Shown one piece after another: positions 13,303 to 20,389 of a stretch of 20,389 bases of DNA (positions are counted from its first letter, which is position 1; every line of letters begins with the position of its first letter). The notes under the pieces were generated by a model. It ran no database searches. It was not told where the DNA came from and saw nothing but the letters and a program-made list of their open reading frames with translations. This stretch comes from Clostridia bacterium (lineage in GTDB: Bacteria > Bacillota > Clostridia > Christensenellales > Aristaeellaceae). Made by a program: the position numbers and the translations under genes. The stretch spans positions 1 through 20,389 of the forward strand of contig JAEDGL010000030.1 of the NCBI GenBank assembly GCA_016297535.1. The letters run 5' to 3'.

Positions 13303-15393
13303 TCAGATGCTGGTCAGCAGCTCCTGATAGGTGGGCAGCGGCCAGTGCTTTGCGCCCACGATCCGCTCCAGCGCGTCGGCCTGGGCGCGCACGGCGTTCA
13401 TGGCGGGCACCACGGTATCGCGGGTGTACTGCGCCTGCGCCAGATGGCTGGCGGCGGCATCCATGCTGCTTACCGAGGCGTCCAGCGCCTCCACCGCCTC
13501 ATACAGGGCGTTGGTGTGGCGGGTAAGCCGCTCCAGCAGCGCCTGCTCCGCTGTGGGAGGCAGGCCGGGGGTAAGGGCTTTTTTCAGCTGCAGCGCGCCG
13601 GCCACCTCGCCGGAATAGGCGATGGCAGCGGGCAGGATCATGCGGCGGGCGATATCAATGGTGGAAAGCGCCTCGATATCAATGGTTTTGACGTAGGTTT
13701 CCAGCTTCACCTCGCAGCGGCTTTCCACCTCCTCGCGGGTATACACCTTCTGGCGTTCAAAAAGCGCCACGTTCTTTTCATCCACATAGTGGGGCAGGGC
13801 GTCCACGGTGGTTTTGAGGTTGCTAAGCCCCCGGCGCTGCGCCTCCTCCACCCAGGCCTGATCGTAGCCGTTGCCGTTGAAGATGATGCGCATGTGATCC
13901 TTGAGCGTGCGGCGGATGAGCGCGTCCACGGCCTTGGTAAAATCGGGGGCCTGCTCCAGCTCGTCGGCCATGTGCATAAGCACATCGGCCAGGGCGGTGT
14001 TGAGCACCACGTTGGGGCCGGAGATGGACTGCGAGGAGCCCAGCGAGCGGAACTCGAACTTGTTGCCGGTAAAGGCGAAGGGGGAGGTGCGGTTGCGATC
14101 GGTGGAATCCTTGGGGAACTTGGGCAGGATGTGCACGCCCAGCTTCATCTGGCCGGGCTCGTGGCTTTCGTAGGGGCTTTGGCTGACGATGGATTCGATC
14201 ACCGCGTTGAGCTCGTCGCCCAGGAAGATGCTCATGATGGCCGGAGGCGCCTCGGACGCGCCCAGCCGGTGATCGTTGGCGGCGTAGGCCACCGTTACGC
14301 GCAGCAGCTCCTGATACTCATCCACCGCCGCGATAAACGCCGACAGCAGCAGCAGGAACTGGGCGTTTTCAATGGGCGTGTCGCCGGGGTTGAGCAGGTT
14401 GACGCCCGTATCGGTGGACAGGGCATAGTTGTTGTGCTTGCCGCTGCCGCTTACGCTGCCAAAGGGTTTTTCGTGCAGCAGGCACACCATGCCGTGGCGG
14501 TCGGCCACCTTTTTCATAATGTCCATGATCAGCTGGTTGTGATCGGCCGCCACGTTGACGGTGGTAAAAATGGGGGCGATCTCGTGCTGCGCGGGCGCGG
14601 CCTCGTTGTGCTCGGTCTTGGCCAGAATGCCCAGCTTCCACAGCTCGGTGTTCAGCTCCTTCATAAAGGCCTGCACGCGGGGCTTGATGACGCCAAAGTA
14701 GTGATCGTCCATCTCCTGGCCCTTGGGCGGCTTGGCGCCAAACAGGGTGCGGCCGGTTACCATCAGGTCGGGACGCCTGCGGTAAACCTCCTTGTCCACC
14801 AGAAAATACTCCTGCTCCGCGCCCACGGTGGGAAATACGCGCACCACATCCGTGTGCCCAAACAGCCGCAGAATGCGCAGCGCCTGCTTGTTAAGCGCCT
14901 GCATGCTGCGCAAAAGCGGGGTTTTTTTATCCAGCGCCTGCCCGCCGTAGCTGCAGTACGCCGTGGGAATGCACAGCGTGCCCTCCTTGATAAAGGCGTA
15001 GCTGGTGGGATCCCACGCGGTGTAGCCGCGCGCCTCAAAGGTGGCGCGAAGCCCGCCCGAGGGGAAGGAGCTTGCGTCCGTCTCGCCGCGCACCAGCTCC
15101 TTGCCGCTAAACTCCAGCAGCACCCGCCCGTCCTTTTTGGGGCTGATGAAGGCGTCGTGCTTTTCGGCCGTGGCGCCGTTCATGGGCTGGAACCAGTGGG
15201 TATAGTGGGTTGCGCCCAGCTCCAGGGCCCAATCCTTCATGGCGTTGGCCACTACGCCCGCCACCGCAGGATCCAGCGAACGGCCCTGCTCGCGGGTGCG
15301 CCTGAGCGCCGCATAGGTTTCCCTGGGCAGACGCTTTTGCATGGTGATATCGTCAAACACATAGGCGCCAAAAAGTTCGTCCGGGCTGGGCAT
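13303..15393 (-). CDS. glnN: Glutamine synthetase type III
   Basis: This 696-residue enzyme makes glutamine from glutamate, ammonia and ATP. Its length and motifs are those of the GSIII (GlnN) class, not the 440-470 residue GSI. Landmarks are WFQPMNGATAEKHDAF (67-82), VGAEQEYFLVD (190-200, metal-binding Glu), EHNEAAPAQHEIAP (261-274), KPFGSVSGSGKHNNYAL (309-325), LGASEAPPAIMSIFLG (377-392) and DRNRTSPFAFTGNKFEFR (432-449). The start has AAGGGGG upstream. It has its own promoter and is divergent from the DUF624-like gene. It is cytosolic, and in other bacteria the class forms double-ring dodecamers. No PII or glnR gene is present in the window. Confidence 0.97.
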   Translation of the reverse strand: MPSPDELFGAYVFDDITMQKRLPRETYAALRRTREQGRSLDPAVAGVVANAMKDWALELGATHYTHWFQPMNGATAEKHDAFISPKKDGRVLLEFSGKELVRGETDASSFPSGGLRATFEARGYTAWDPTSYAFIKEGTLCIPTAYCSYGGQALDKKTPLLRSMQALNKQALRILRLFGHTDVVRVFPTVGAEQEYFLVDKEVYRRRPDLMVTGRTLFGAKPPKGQEMDDHYFGVIKPRVQAFMKELNTELWKLGILAKTEHNEAAPAQHEIAPIFTTVNVAADHNQLIMDIMKKVADRHGMVCLLHEKPFGSVSGSGKHNNYALSTDTGVNLLNPGDTPIENAQFLLLLSAFIAAVDEYQELLRVTVAYAANDHRLGASEAPPAIMSIFLGDELNAVIESIVSQSPYESHEPGQMKLGVHILPKFPKDSTDRNRTSPFAFTGNKFEFRSLGSSQSISGPNVVLNTALADVLMHMADELEQAPDFTKAVDALIRRTLKDHMRIIFNGNGYDQAWVEEAQRRGLSNLKTTVDALPHYVDEKNVALFERQKVYTREEVESRCEVKLETYVKTIDIEALSTIDIARRMILPAAIAYSGEVAGALQLKKALTPGLPPTAEQALLERLTRHTNALYEAVEALDASVSSMDAAASHLAQAQYTRDTVVPAMNAVRAQADALERIVGAKHWPLPTYQELLTSI

Positions 15394-15418
15394 GGCTGGT
15401 TTCCCCCTTGAAAATGCT

Positions 15419-15442
15419 TGAATACGGCGTTTTTCGCCATAT
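15419..15442 (-). promoter_or_regulatory. 5' leader hairpin of glnN
   Basis: On the minus strand, AATATGGCG-AAAAA-CGCCGTATT forms a nine-base stem with one G-U pair, starting within a few bases of the expected transcription start. No T-run follows. A stem at the very 5' end of an mRNA usually protects it from decay, and I infer that role. Confidence 0.5.
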
Positions 15443-15447
15443 TCCAG

Positions 15448-15476
15448 ATGATAAACGTACGAATGTGGTTTGTCAA
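15448..15476 (-). promoter_or_regulatory. Promoter of glnN
   Basis: On the minus strand a perfect TTGACA (15476-15471), a 17-base spacer and TATCAT (15453-15448) lie about 55 bases before the glnN start codon. It is back to back with the plus-strand promoter near 15526. Confidence 0.8.
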
Positions 15477-15502
15477 CCGCAATATGTTTACAAACCGTCT
15501 AT

Positions 15503-15531
15503 TTTGCTTTTGGCGCATAATATGTTATAAT
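15503..15531 (+). promoter_or_regulatory. Promoter of the plus-strand gene run
   Basis: A perfect TATAAT (15526-15531) is preceded 17 bases upstream by TTTGCT (15503-15508) or 16 bases upstream by TTGCTT. The -35 box is weak. It lies 38 bases before the DUF624-like start codon. Confidence 0.65.
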
Positions 15532-15568
15532 GGGATTTGTATACCCATGTTTTTGGAGGGAAACGACT

Positions 15569-16564
15569 ATGTTTGGTAAAATGATCAACCGTTACTATTA
15601 CGGCAAAAGCGGCAAGGGCGACTACACCAAGGAGGATCTGCCCGAAACCCGGTGGCAGCTGTTCTGGGAGATGCTGCGCGTGCGCTTTTCCTCCCTGTTC
15701 AAGCTCAATCTGCTCTATGTGATTGTGTGGATTCCCGCCATCATCGTCATCGGCCGCGGCCTGATGATGGGCTACAACGGCCTGGCCGCCCTTTATGACA
15801 TGCAGGCGCAGGTGGAGGCCGGCACGGCGGCGGCCGAAACGCTGCAGCAGATGAACAGCGAAATGGCGGGCTATTTCAAGGCCGTGCTCATGCAGACGCT
15901 GGTGCTGCTGGTGCCCTCGCTGGCCATTACCGGCCCCTTTACGGCGGGGCTGTGCTACGTTACCCGCAACTGGGCGCGCGACGAGCACTCCTTTGTGTGG
16001 TCGGATTTCTGGCAGGCCGCCAGGGATAACTGGAAGCAGGCGCTGCTTACCAGCCTGATCACCAGCCTGATTCCCGTGGTGCTCTACGTATGCTACACCT
16101 TCTACGGCAGCATGGCCGGCAGCAACGCGCTGTTCCTGGTTCCCCAGACGCTGAGCATTGTGGTGTGCGTTATCTGGCTGTGCAGCCTCCTGTACATCTA
16201 TCCCCAGATGGTTACCTACGAAATGAAGTACGGCACGCTTGTGCGCAACAGCCTGATCATGGCCATCAGCTGCCTGCCCATGACCGTAGCGCTCAAGCTG
16301 CTTTCCATCGTGCCCGCCCTTTTGTGCGGGGTGATCGCGTTCTTTACGCCCTATTCCCTCTACGCCTTCATGGCCTATGGCGCGTACTATCTGCTGCTGG
16401 GCTTTGCGCTCAGCCGCTTCGTGGGCGCCAGCTACACCAACGGCGTGTTCGACCGCATGCTCAACGCCCGCATCGAAGGCGCGCAGGTGGGCCGCGGCCT
16501 CTACAACGAGGAGGACGAGGACGAGGACGAAACCAGTCAAAACACCCCCGGCACCCAGGCCTGA
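15569..16564 (+). CDS. DUF624/YesL-like membrane protein
   Basis: This 331-residue protein has about six hydrophobic helices. The middle section, PSLAITGPFTAGLCYVTRNW followed by ARDEHSFVWSDFWQAARDNW, matches the conserved core of DUF624 (YesL family), whose function is unknown though members often sit near sugar-uptake genes. Compared with YesL (about 210 residues) this one is longer, with an extra N-terminal region and an acidic tail (NEEDEDEDETSQN). An in-frame ATG at 15530 is rejected because it overlaps the -10 box. The start at 15569 has TTGGAGGG upstream. It opens the plus-strand gene run and is divergent from glnN. Confidence 0.8.
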   Translation: MFGKMINRYYYGKSGKGDYTKEDLPETRWQLFWEMLRVRFSSLFKLNLLYVIVWIPAIIVIGRGLMMGYNGLAALYDMQAQVEAGTAAAETLQQMNSEMAGYFKAVLMQTLVLLVPSLAITGPFTAGLCYVTRNWARDEHSFVWSDFWQAARDNWKQALLTSLITSLIPVVLYVCYTFYGSMAGSNALFLVPQTLSIVVCVIWLCSLLYIYPQMVTYEMKYGTLVRNSLIMAISCLPMTVALKLLSIVPALLCGVIAFFTPYSLYAFMAYGAYYLLLGFALSRFVGASYTNGVFDRMLNARIEGAQVGRGLYNEEDEDEDETSQNTPGTQA

Positions 16565-16613
16565 CGCATGCCCGCGCCTTTTTCCGATCACCCTACACCC
16601 GGGAGGTGAGGCA

Positions 16614-16817
16614 ATGAACGGAAACAAAGGCCTGCTGCACGGCGCCGCGCGGCGAAATGCCTTTGCGGCGCTCACGCGCGAGGAGCGTATGAAATACGAG
16701 ATTGCGCGCGAGCTTGGGCTGCTGGACCGCGTACGCGAGGTAGGCTGGGCGGGACTGACCGCCAAGGAGACCGGGCGCATCGGCGGGCTGATCGGGCAAA
16801 AGAAAAAACAGCACTGA
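16614..16817 (+). CDS. Alpha/beta-type small acid-soluble spore protein
   Basis: This 67-residue protein has the SASP pattern: MKYEIARELGLLDRV (27-41), whose YEIARELG fits the germination protease cleavage site, and GWAGLTAKETGRIGGLIG (45-62). Alpha/beta SASPs coat DNA in dormant spores and shield it from UV and heat. The start ATG at 16614 has CGGGAGGTGAGGCA upstream. The reading frame is open further left, but that part overlaps the previous gene and has no ribosome site. The gene lies in a run of apparently vegetative genes with no clear sigma-G promoter that I could see in the 49-base gap. It is the best evidence that the organism forms spores. Confidence 0.85.
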   Translation: MNGNKGLLHGAARRNAFAALTREERMKYEIARELGLLDRVREVGWAGLTAKETGRIGGLIGQKKKQH

Positions 16818-16831
16818 AGGGACGAAACCAG

Positions 16832-17620
16832 ATGTACACCGCATTTGCCTCCGTTTACGACCGGCTGATGGCCGACGTGGACTACAACGCCTGGTCCCGG
16901 TTTTATCACACCCTGATGGAGCGCTACGGCCTGGCGCGCGGCAAGGTATGCGAATGCGCCTGCGGCACGGGCAGCCTGACCATTCCGCTTTCGCGGCTGG
17001 GCTACCAGATGACCGGCGTAGACCTATCGGCGGATATGCTGTTTGAGGCCTCGCAGAAGGCGCGCAAAATGGGCGCGATGATCCCCTTTGTCAAGCAGGA
17101 CATGCGCTCGCTGCACCTGCACCGGCAGATGGACGCGGTGCTTTGCACCAACGACGGCCTCAACTACCTCCGGGACGCGGCCGAGCTGACGGATTTTTTC
17201 CGCGCCGCGTGGGTGGCGCTGCGTCCGGGGGGCGGGCTGTTTATGGATGTAAGCACCCCCTACAAGCTGGAAAACGTGCTGGGCGACCACTTCATCGGCG
17301 ACGAAACCGAGGACATCGCCTACCTGTGGCAAAACCGCTACAACCGCACGCATGCCTATGTGGATCTCAACCTGGCCATCTTTGTGCGCCAGAAGGATGA
17401 AACCTACCTGCGCATCGGCGAGCATCAGCGCCAGTACGCGCACAGCGCGCAGCGCATTACGGAGCTGCTGGAGGCGGTGGGCTACACCGGCGTCTGCGTT
17501 TTTGCCGATAAAAAGCTGCAGCCGCCCGCAGCGCACGAGCTGCGCTGGTTTATCGCCGCGCGAAAGCCCCAGCAGGACGACGCGCCGCCCACCGTGGGCG
17601 AGCGCATGACGGAGCTTTAA
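16832..17620 (+). CDS. Class I SAM-dependent methyltransferase
   Basis: This 262-residue protein has the Rossmann methyltransferase motifs: CECACGTGSLTIPLSRLGY (motif I, about 40-58), TGVDLSADML (motif II, the acidic ribose-binding residue), KQDMRSLHL, and AVLCTNDGLNYL (motif IV). FASVYDRLMADVDYNAWSRF at the N-terminus is shared by many Clostridia methyltransferases of unknown substrate. The gap from the spore protein gene is 14 bases, with a weak GAAGGGA site. The substrate cannot be told. Confidence 0.85.
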   Translation: MYTAFASVYDRLMADVDYNAWSRFYHTLMERYGLARGKVCECACGTGSLTIPLSRLGYQMTGVDLSADMLFEASQKARKMGAMIPFVKQDMRSLHLHRQMDAVLCTNDGLNYLRDAAELTDFFRAAWVALRPGGGLFMDVSTPYKLENVLGDHFIGDETEDIAYLWQNRYNRTHAYVDLNLAIFVRQKDETYLRIGEHQRQYAHSAQRITELLEAVGYTGVCVFADKKLQPPAAHELRWFIAARKPQQDDAPPTVGERMTEL

Positions 17621-17647
17621 CCCCTATACGGAAGGATGAACAACATC

Positions 17648-18541
17648 ATGAATCAGCCTCAGAAGGATCAGATGCTTCATATTACCCTGATGGACGGCAT
17701 GGTGCGCGGCCTGCTGCTGACCGCCACCGGCACCGTCGCCAGGGCCGCCGCCATCCACTGCACCAGCCCCGTGGCCACCGCCGCGCTGGGCCGCAGCCTT
17801 ATGGGCACCGCCATGATGGGCGCCATGCTCAAAAGCGAGGACGCCTCGGTTACCGTTACCATCGACGGCGGCGGCCCCATCGGCAAAATCGTGTGCGTGG
17901 CGGATCAGACCAGCGTGCGCGGCTGCGTGGATGTGCCCCATCTGGAAATGCCCCTCCGCCCGGATGGCAAGCTCAACGTGGGCATGGCCGTGGGCAAAAC
18001 GGGCCGCATGAGCGTGGTCAAGGATGTAGGGCTCAAAAACCCCTACGTGGGCCAGGTGCAGCTGCTCAGCGGCGAAATCGCCGAGGATTTTGCCTGCTAC
18101 TATGTGCAGTCCGAGCAAACGCCCACGCTGCAAAGCCTGGGCGTGCTGGTAAGCGGCGAAACCGTGCTCAGCGCGGGCGGGGTACTGCTGCAGCCCATGC
18201 CCGGCTGTCCGGACAGCGTAATCAGCGAGCTGGAGCTTCGCAGCCCCCTGATGGCCGATATCAGCCGCGAGCTGTGCTACGAGCCCATGGAGGCGCTGGC
18301 CCAAAAATGGTTTGACGGCATGAAATACGTGGTGCTGGAGCAGACCGGGCTGAGCTACCGCTGCAACTGCAGCCGCAGCCGCATGGAGCGCGCCCTCATC
18401 ACCCTGGGCCGCGACGAGCTTACCCGCATGATTCAGGATGAGCAGGAGGGCGCGGAGCTCACCTGCCACTTCTGCAAAAAAACCGAAAGATTTTCACAGC
18501 ACGATCTGATCCGGCTGCTCAACCAGGCCACGCAGCCGTAA
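17648..18541 (+). CDS. hslO: Redox-regulated chaperone Hsp33
   Basis: This 297-residue protein is Hsp33, a holdase that turns on when oxidation releases zinc from its C-terminal cysteine centre and protects unfolding proteins in the cytosol. The zinc motif is complete: CNC at 239-241 and CHFC at 273-276. LMDGMVRGLLLTATGTV (about 14-30), GRSLMGTAMMGAMLK and TIDGGGPIGKIV match the N-terminal domain. An earlier ATG at 17636 has no spacing after GGAAGG, so the start at 17648 is preferred. The gene follows the methyltransferase by 27 bases. It fits an anaerobe that meets oxidative stress. Confidence 0.95.
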   Translation: MNQPQKDQMLHITLMDGMVRGLLLTATGTVARAAAIHCTSPVATAALGRSLMGTAMMGAMLKSEDASVTVTIDGGGPIGKIVCVADQTSVRGCVDVPHLEMPLRPDGKLNVGMAVGKTGRMSVVKDVGLKNPYVGQVQLLSGEIAEDFACYYVQSEQTPTLQSLGVLVSGETVLSAGGVLLQPMPGCPDSVISELELRSPLMADISRELCYEPMEALAQKWFDGMKYVVLEQTGLSYRCNCSRSRMERALITLGRDELTRMIQDEQEGAELTCHFCKKTERFSQHDLIRLLNQATQP

Positions 18542-18558
18542 TCTGTACAGCACCGTAT

Positions 18559-18578
18559 GGGCGGCGTATCCGCCGCCC
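18559..18578 (+). other. Hairpin between hslO and the next gene
   Basis: GGGCGGCG-TATC-CGCCGCCC is a perfect eight-base stem in the 50-base gap after hslO. No T-run follows, so it is unlikely to be a full terminator. It may protect or pause the transcript. Confidence 0.45.
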
Positions 18579-18591
18579 CTGGGGAGGCACC

Positions 18592-20280
18592 ATGAACGAA
18601 CTTTTCCAACGCCCTGCCAATTATTGGCTGCGGCATGCGGACCGCCACCGGCAAAGCGGCGATCTGGTGCGCGCCGCCGTTTTGCAGCGCCATGCCGTAC
18701 ACGCGCAGCCCGACAGCGAGGCTGCGCATGCGCAATACGCCTACACGCTTCGCAAGCTCTGCTGCTATGAGGCCAGCAACCGCGAGGCGTTTTCTGCGCT
18801 TGCCGCGCATCCCGAGCAGGCCGGGCTGTACGGGCTGATCGGCTGTAACCTGCTTTCCATGGGGCTTCGCAGGCAGGGGCTGGACGCGCTGGAGCACTAC
18901 ATGCTCGTCTGGCCCTCCACCGCCGCCCCCTGGCACGACGAGGTTTGCGGCATGGCCGAAATGTATGACGGGCCCCTGCACCCCCCAAAGCGCCAGGCCC
19001 GGCTGAACGGACTGCTGAGCATTGCGGCCAAGCGCCTGGCCCGGGGCGATCTTGACAACGCGGCCCGCGCGCTTGAGCGGATGGGCACGCCGCCCGACCG
19101 GGCTACAGCCGCCCACCGGGAGCTGCTCATGGGCGTTTACTGGCTGGGCCGCCATTGCATGGAGCCGTGCGTTTCCTGCCTTCAGCGCGCCGTCAGCATG
19201 GATTGCGATCACGTTTCCACGCTGGTTCTTGCTGCATCGCTGAGCCATCGCATCGGCGCGTATCCCGCCACCCGGGCGCTGCTTTTGCGCGCGGCCTGCC
19301 TGGCCAAAACCCCCTCCGATCAGCATATGGTGTGTCAGACGGCCGAGGAAACCAACCTGCTGGTCATTGCCTGCGCCATGCTCAACCGGGCGCGCCAGCG
19401 CCAGCCCAACCGCTGCCCGCTGCTGTTTGATTTGTGTGTGTGCGCCCTCAAAATGGGCAAACTACCCGAGGCGGCGCGCCACATTCACCTGTGCCGGGAG
19501 ATCGACCCGGACGATGTTCCCTCCGCGCTGCTGTTTGCGCAGGTTATGGACTGGCAGCAGCAAAACCTTTCGCCCCGCGCGCTGCGCAGGGCGGCGCGGG
19601 CCGTGTCCTTCTACGGCAGCTGCACCCGGCAGGAGCTGGACGCCATGGCCCGGTCCTTCATGCAGGCGCTGGAGAGCGGACCGCAGCAGCTGGCCCAGGC
19701 CATCTGCGGGCCGCTGCGCCAGAAGATGTTTTTTCTGCTCACGCTGCCGCTGGACTGGACGCCGGGGCTTTTGCAGATCGTATACGATCATCTGCCCGCG
19801 CAGGAAAGCGAGGCCATCCTGCGCCAGGCGCTGATGCAGCATCCCGCCGACAGCGCCGCCAAGCGCCGCGCCATGCTGATGCTGGCGCACATGGGCGCGC
19901 CCGCGCCCTATACCCTGTGGACGCGCGACCGCTTTTTGCTGGTGGATCCCAACCGCCTGCTTGCGCCGTCGCCCAGCTTTCGCCAGCGGTTTCTCACCCT
20001 GCGCATCCGCCGCATGGCCAGGCTCTGCGGACGGGCGGCCATTCCCTGGGCGCTTCAGGTTGTCAGCCGTATGCCGCGCAGCCAGCAGCTGCGCCTGATT
20101 CACGACCCCCACAGGATCTGGCCGCTGGCCCTGGCCCTGCGCTATCGCGCCCTGCACGGCCTGCCGCCGGTGCGCATCAGTGCACAAAACCTGTCAACCG
20201 CGCGCGTGGCCGCGCTCCAAAACGCGCTGCGCACGCTTCACCGCATGCATGAAGGAGGATCACCCTATGCAAATCATTGA
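18592..20280 (+). CDS. Helical-repeat (TPR-like) protein of unknown function
   Basis: This 562-residue protein is made of repeated helix pairs with TPR-like spacing. Examples are LVRAAVLQRHAVHAQPDSEA near 25-44, AARALERMG near 157-165, CLQRAVSMDCDHVSTLVLA near 196-214, and LPEAARHIHLCREIDPDDVP near 287-306. Repeats are degenerate. No catalytic motif, signal peptide or membrane helix is seen, and the C-terminal part (about 430-560) is rich in Arg and Leu. It starts with GGGGAGG upstream and overlaps the following gene by 14 bases, so the two are coupled. I do not recognise the family. A scaffold role is the most that can be inferred. Confidence 0.75.
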   Translation: MNELFQRPANYWLRHADRHRQSGDLVRAAVLQRHAVHAQPDSEAAHAQYAYTLRKLCCYEASNREAFSALAAHPEQAGLYGLIGCNLLSMGLRRQGLDALEHYMLVWPSTAAPWHDEVCGMAEMYDGPLHPPKRQARLNGLLSIAAKRLARGDLDNAARALERMGTPPDRATAAHRELLMGVYWLGRHCMEPCVSCLQRAVSMDCDHVSTLVLAASLSHRIGAYPATRALLLRAACLAKTPSDQHMVCQTAEETNLLVIACAMLNRARQRQPNRCPLLFDLCVCALKMGKLPEAARHIHLCREIDPDDVPSALLFAQVMDWQQQNLSPRALRRAARAVSFYGSCTRQELDAMARSFMQALESGPQQLAQAICGPLRQKMFFLLTLPLDWTPGLLQIVYDHLPAQESEAILRQALMQHPADSAAKRRAMLMLAHMGAPAPYTLWTRDRFLLVDPNRLLAPSPSFRQRFLTLRIRRMARLCGRAAIPWALQVVSRMPRSQQLRLIHDPHRIWPLALALRYRALHGLPPVRISAQNLSTARVAALQNALRTLHRMHEGGSPYANH

Positions 20281-20389
20281 TTTTGACGCAAAGTTTACCG
20301 ATGTGCTCAACGACTGGATCGAAAAAAACCGCTCCCGCTTCCGCAAGCCCGACGATATGGAAAACGAGGTGCCGGATGTGTACCTGCGC
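20267..20389 (+). CDS. Unknown protein, 5' part only
   Basis: An open frame starts at ATG 20267 after GAAGGAGGATCACCCT and runs off the window after 41 codons: MQIIDFDAKFTDVLNDWIEK opens it and PDDMENEVPDVYLR is the last stretch seen. The start overlaps the end of the TPR-like gene by 14 bases. The acidic, soluble N-terminus gives no firm family. Confidence 0.75.
   Translation, partial: MQIIDFDAKFTDVLNDWIEKNRSRFRKPDDMENEVPDVYLR

Noticed and set aside
13345..15411. 688-codon open frame antisense to glnN
   Set aside because: It mirrors the GC-rich codons of a firmly identified gene, is rich in His, Gly, Val and Ala, and has no family motif or ribosome site.
16377..16613. Extension of the spore protein frame to the left
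   Set aside because: It overlaps the coding region of the DUF624-like protein. The SASP-like sequence and ribosome site begin only at 16614.
15488..16909. 473-codon minus-strand open frame opposite the DUF624-like gene
   Set aside because: It crosses the promoters and the spore protein gene, has no ribosome site and has shadow-like composition.
1..20389. tRNA, rRNA or CRISPR arrays
   Set aside because: No cloverleaf-like sequence, rRNA segment or evenly spaced repeats with unique spacers were seen on either strand.

Overview
The window looks like a chromosomal segment of a GC-rich, spore-forming anaerobe of the class Clostridia (Bacillota). The signs are a type III glutamine synthetase, an alpha/beta-type small acid-soluble spore protein, a T-box riboswitch, sigma-A-like promoters with 17-base spacers, and strong GGAGG ribosome binding sites. 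I cannot name the genus from sequence alone. There is no rRNA, tRNA, CRISPR array, transposase or phage gene.

Layout. Bases 1-126 hold a terminator and a dispersed palindromic repeat. On the minus strand follow a cytidylate-kinase-like gene (127-720) and a two-gene operon of a sodium:solute symporter and an acyl-CoA-ligase-type enzyme (898-4127). The operon is preceded by a complete T-box leader whose specifier codon reads UAC (tyrosine), with its own promoter and attenuator. A tightly coupled six-gene minus-strand operon (10212 to 4547) encodes a sugar aminotransferase, a FemAB/GNAT-like acyltransferase, an FdtA-type sugar ketoisomerase, a GtrB-like glycosyltransferase, a large GT-C-like membrane protein and a GtrA-like flippase. 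It reads as a module that makes an amino-deoxy sugar and attaches it to a surface polymer.

Bases 10349-11790 hold a single plus-strand gene for a Tat-exported, FMN-binding, cysteine-rich redox protein. It is flanked by two inverted copies of a 110-150 base palindromic repeat. Facing it on the minus strand is tatB-tatA-tatC, so a probable Tat substrate sits beside the translocase that would export it. Next is glnN (type III glutamine synthetase, minus), and divergent from it a plus-strand run to the window edge: DUF624/YesL-like membrane protein, a short spore protein gene, a SAM methyltransferase, Hsp33, a helical-repeat (TPR-like) protein and the start of an unknown gene.

Most notable are the tyrosine T-box in front of a CoA ligase plus symporter (suggesting salvage of an aromatic acid or other tyrosine precursor), the Tat-exported flavoprotein inside an inverted-repeat pair, and a TatC that lacks the usual glutamate of the signal-peptide pocket.
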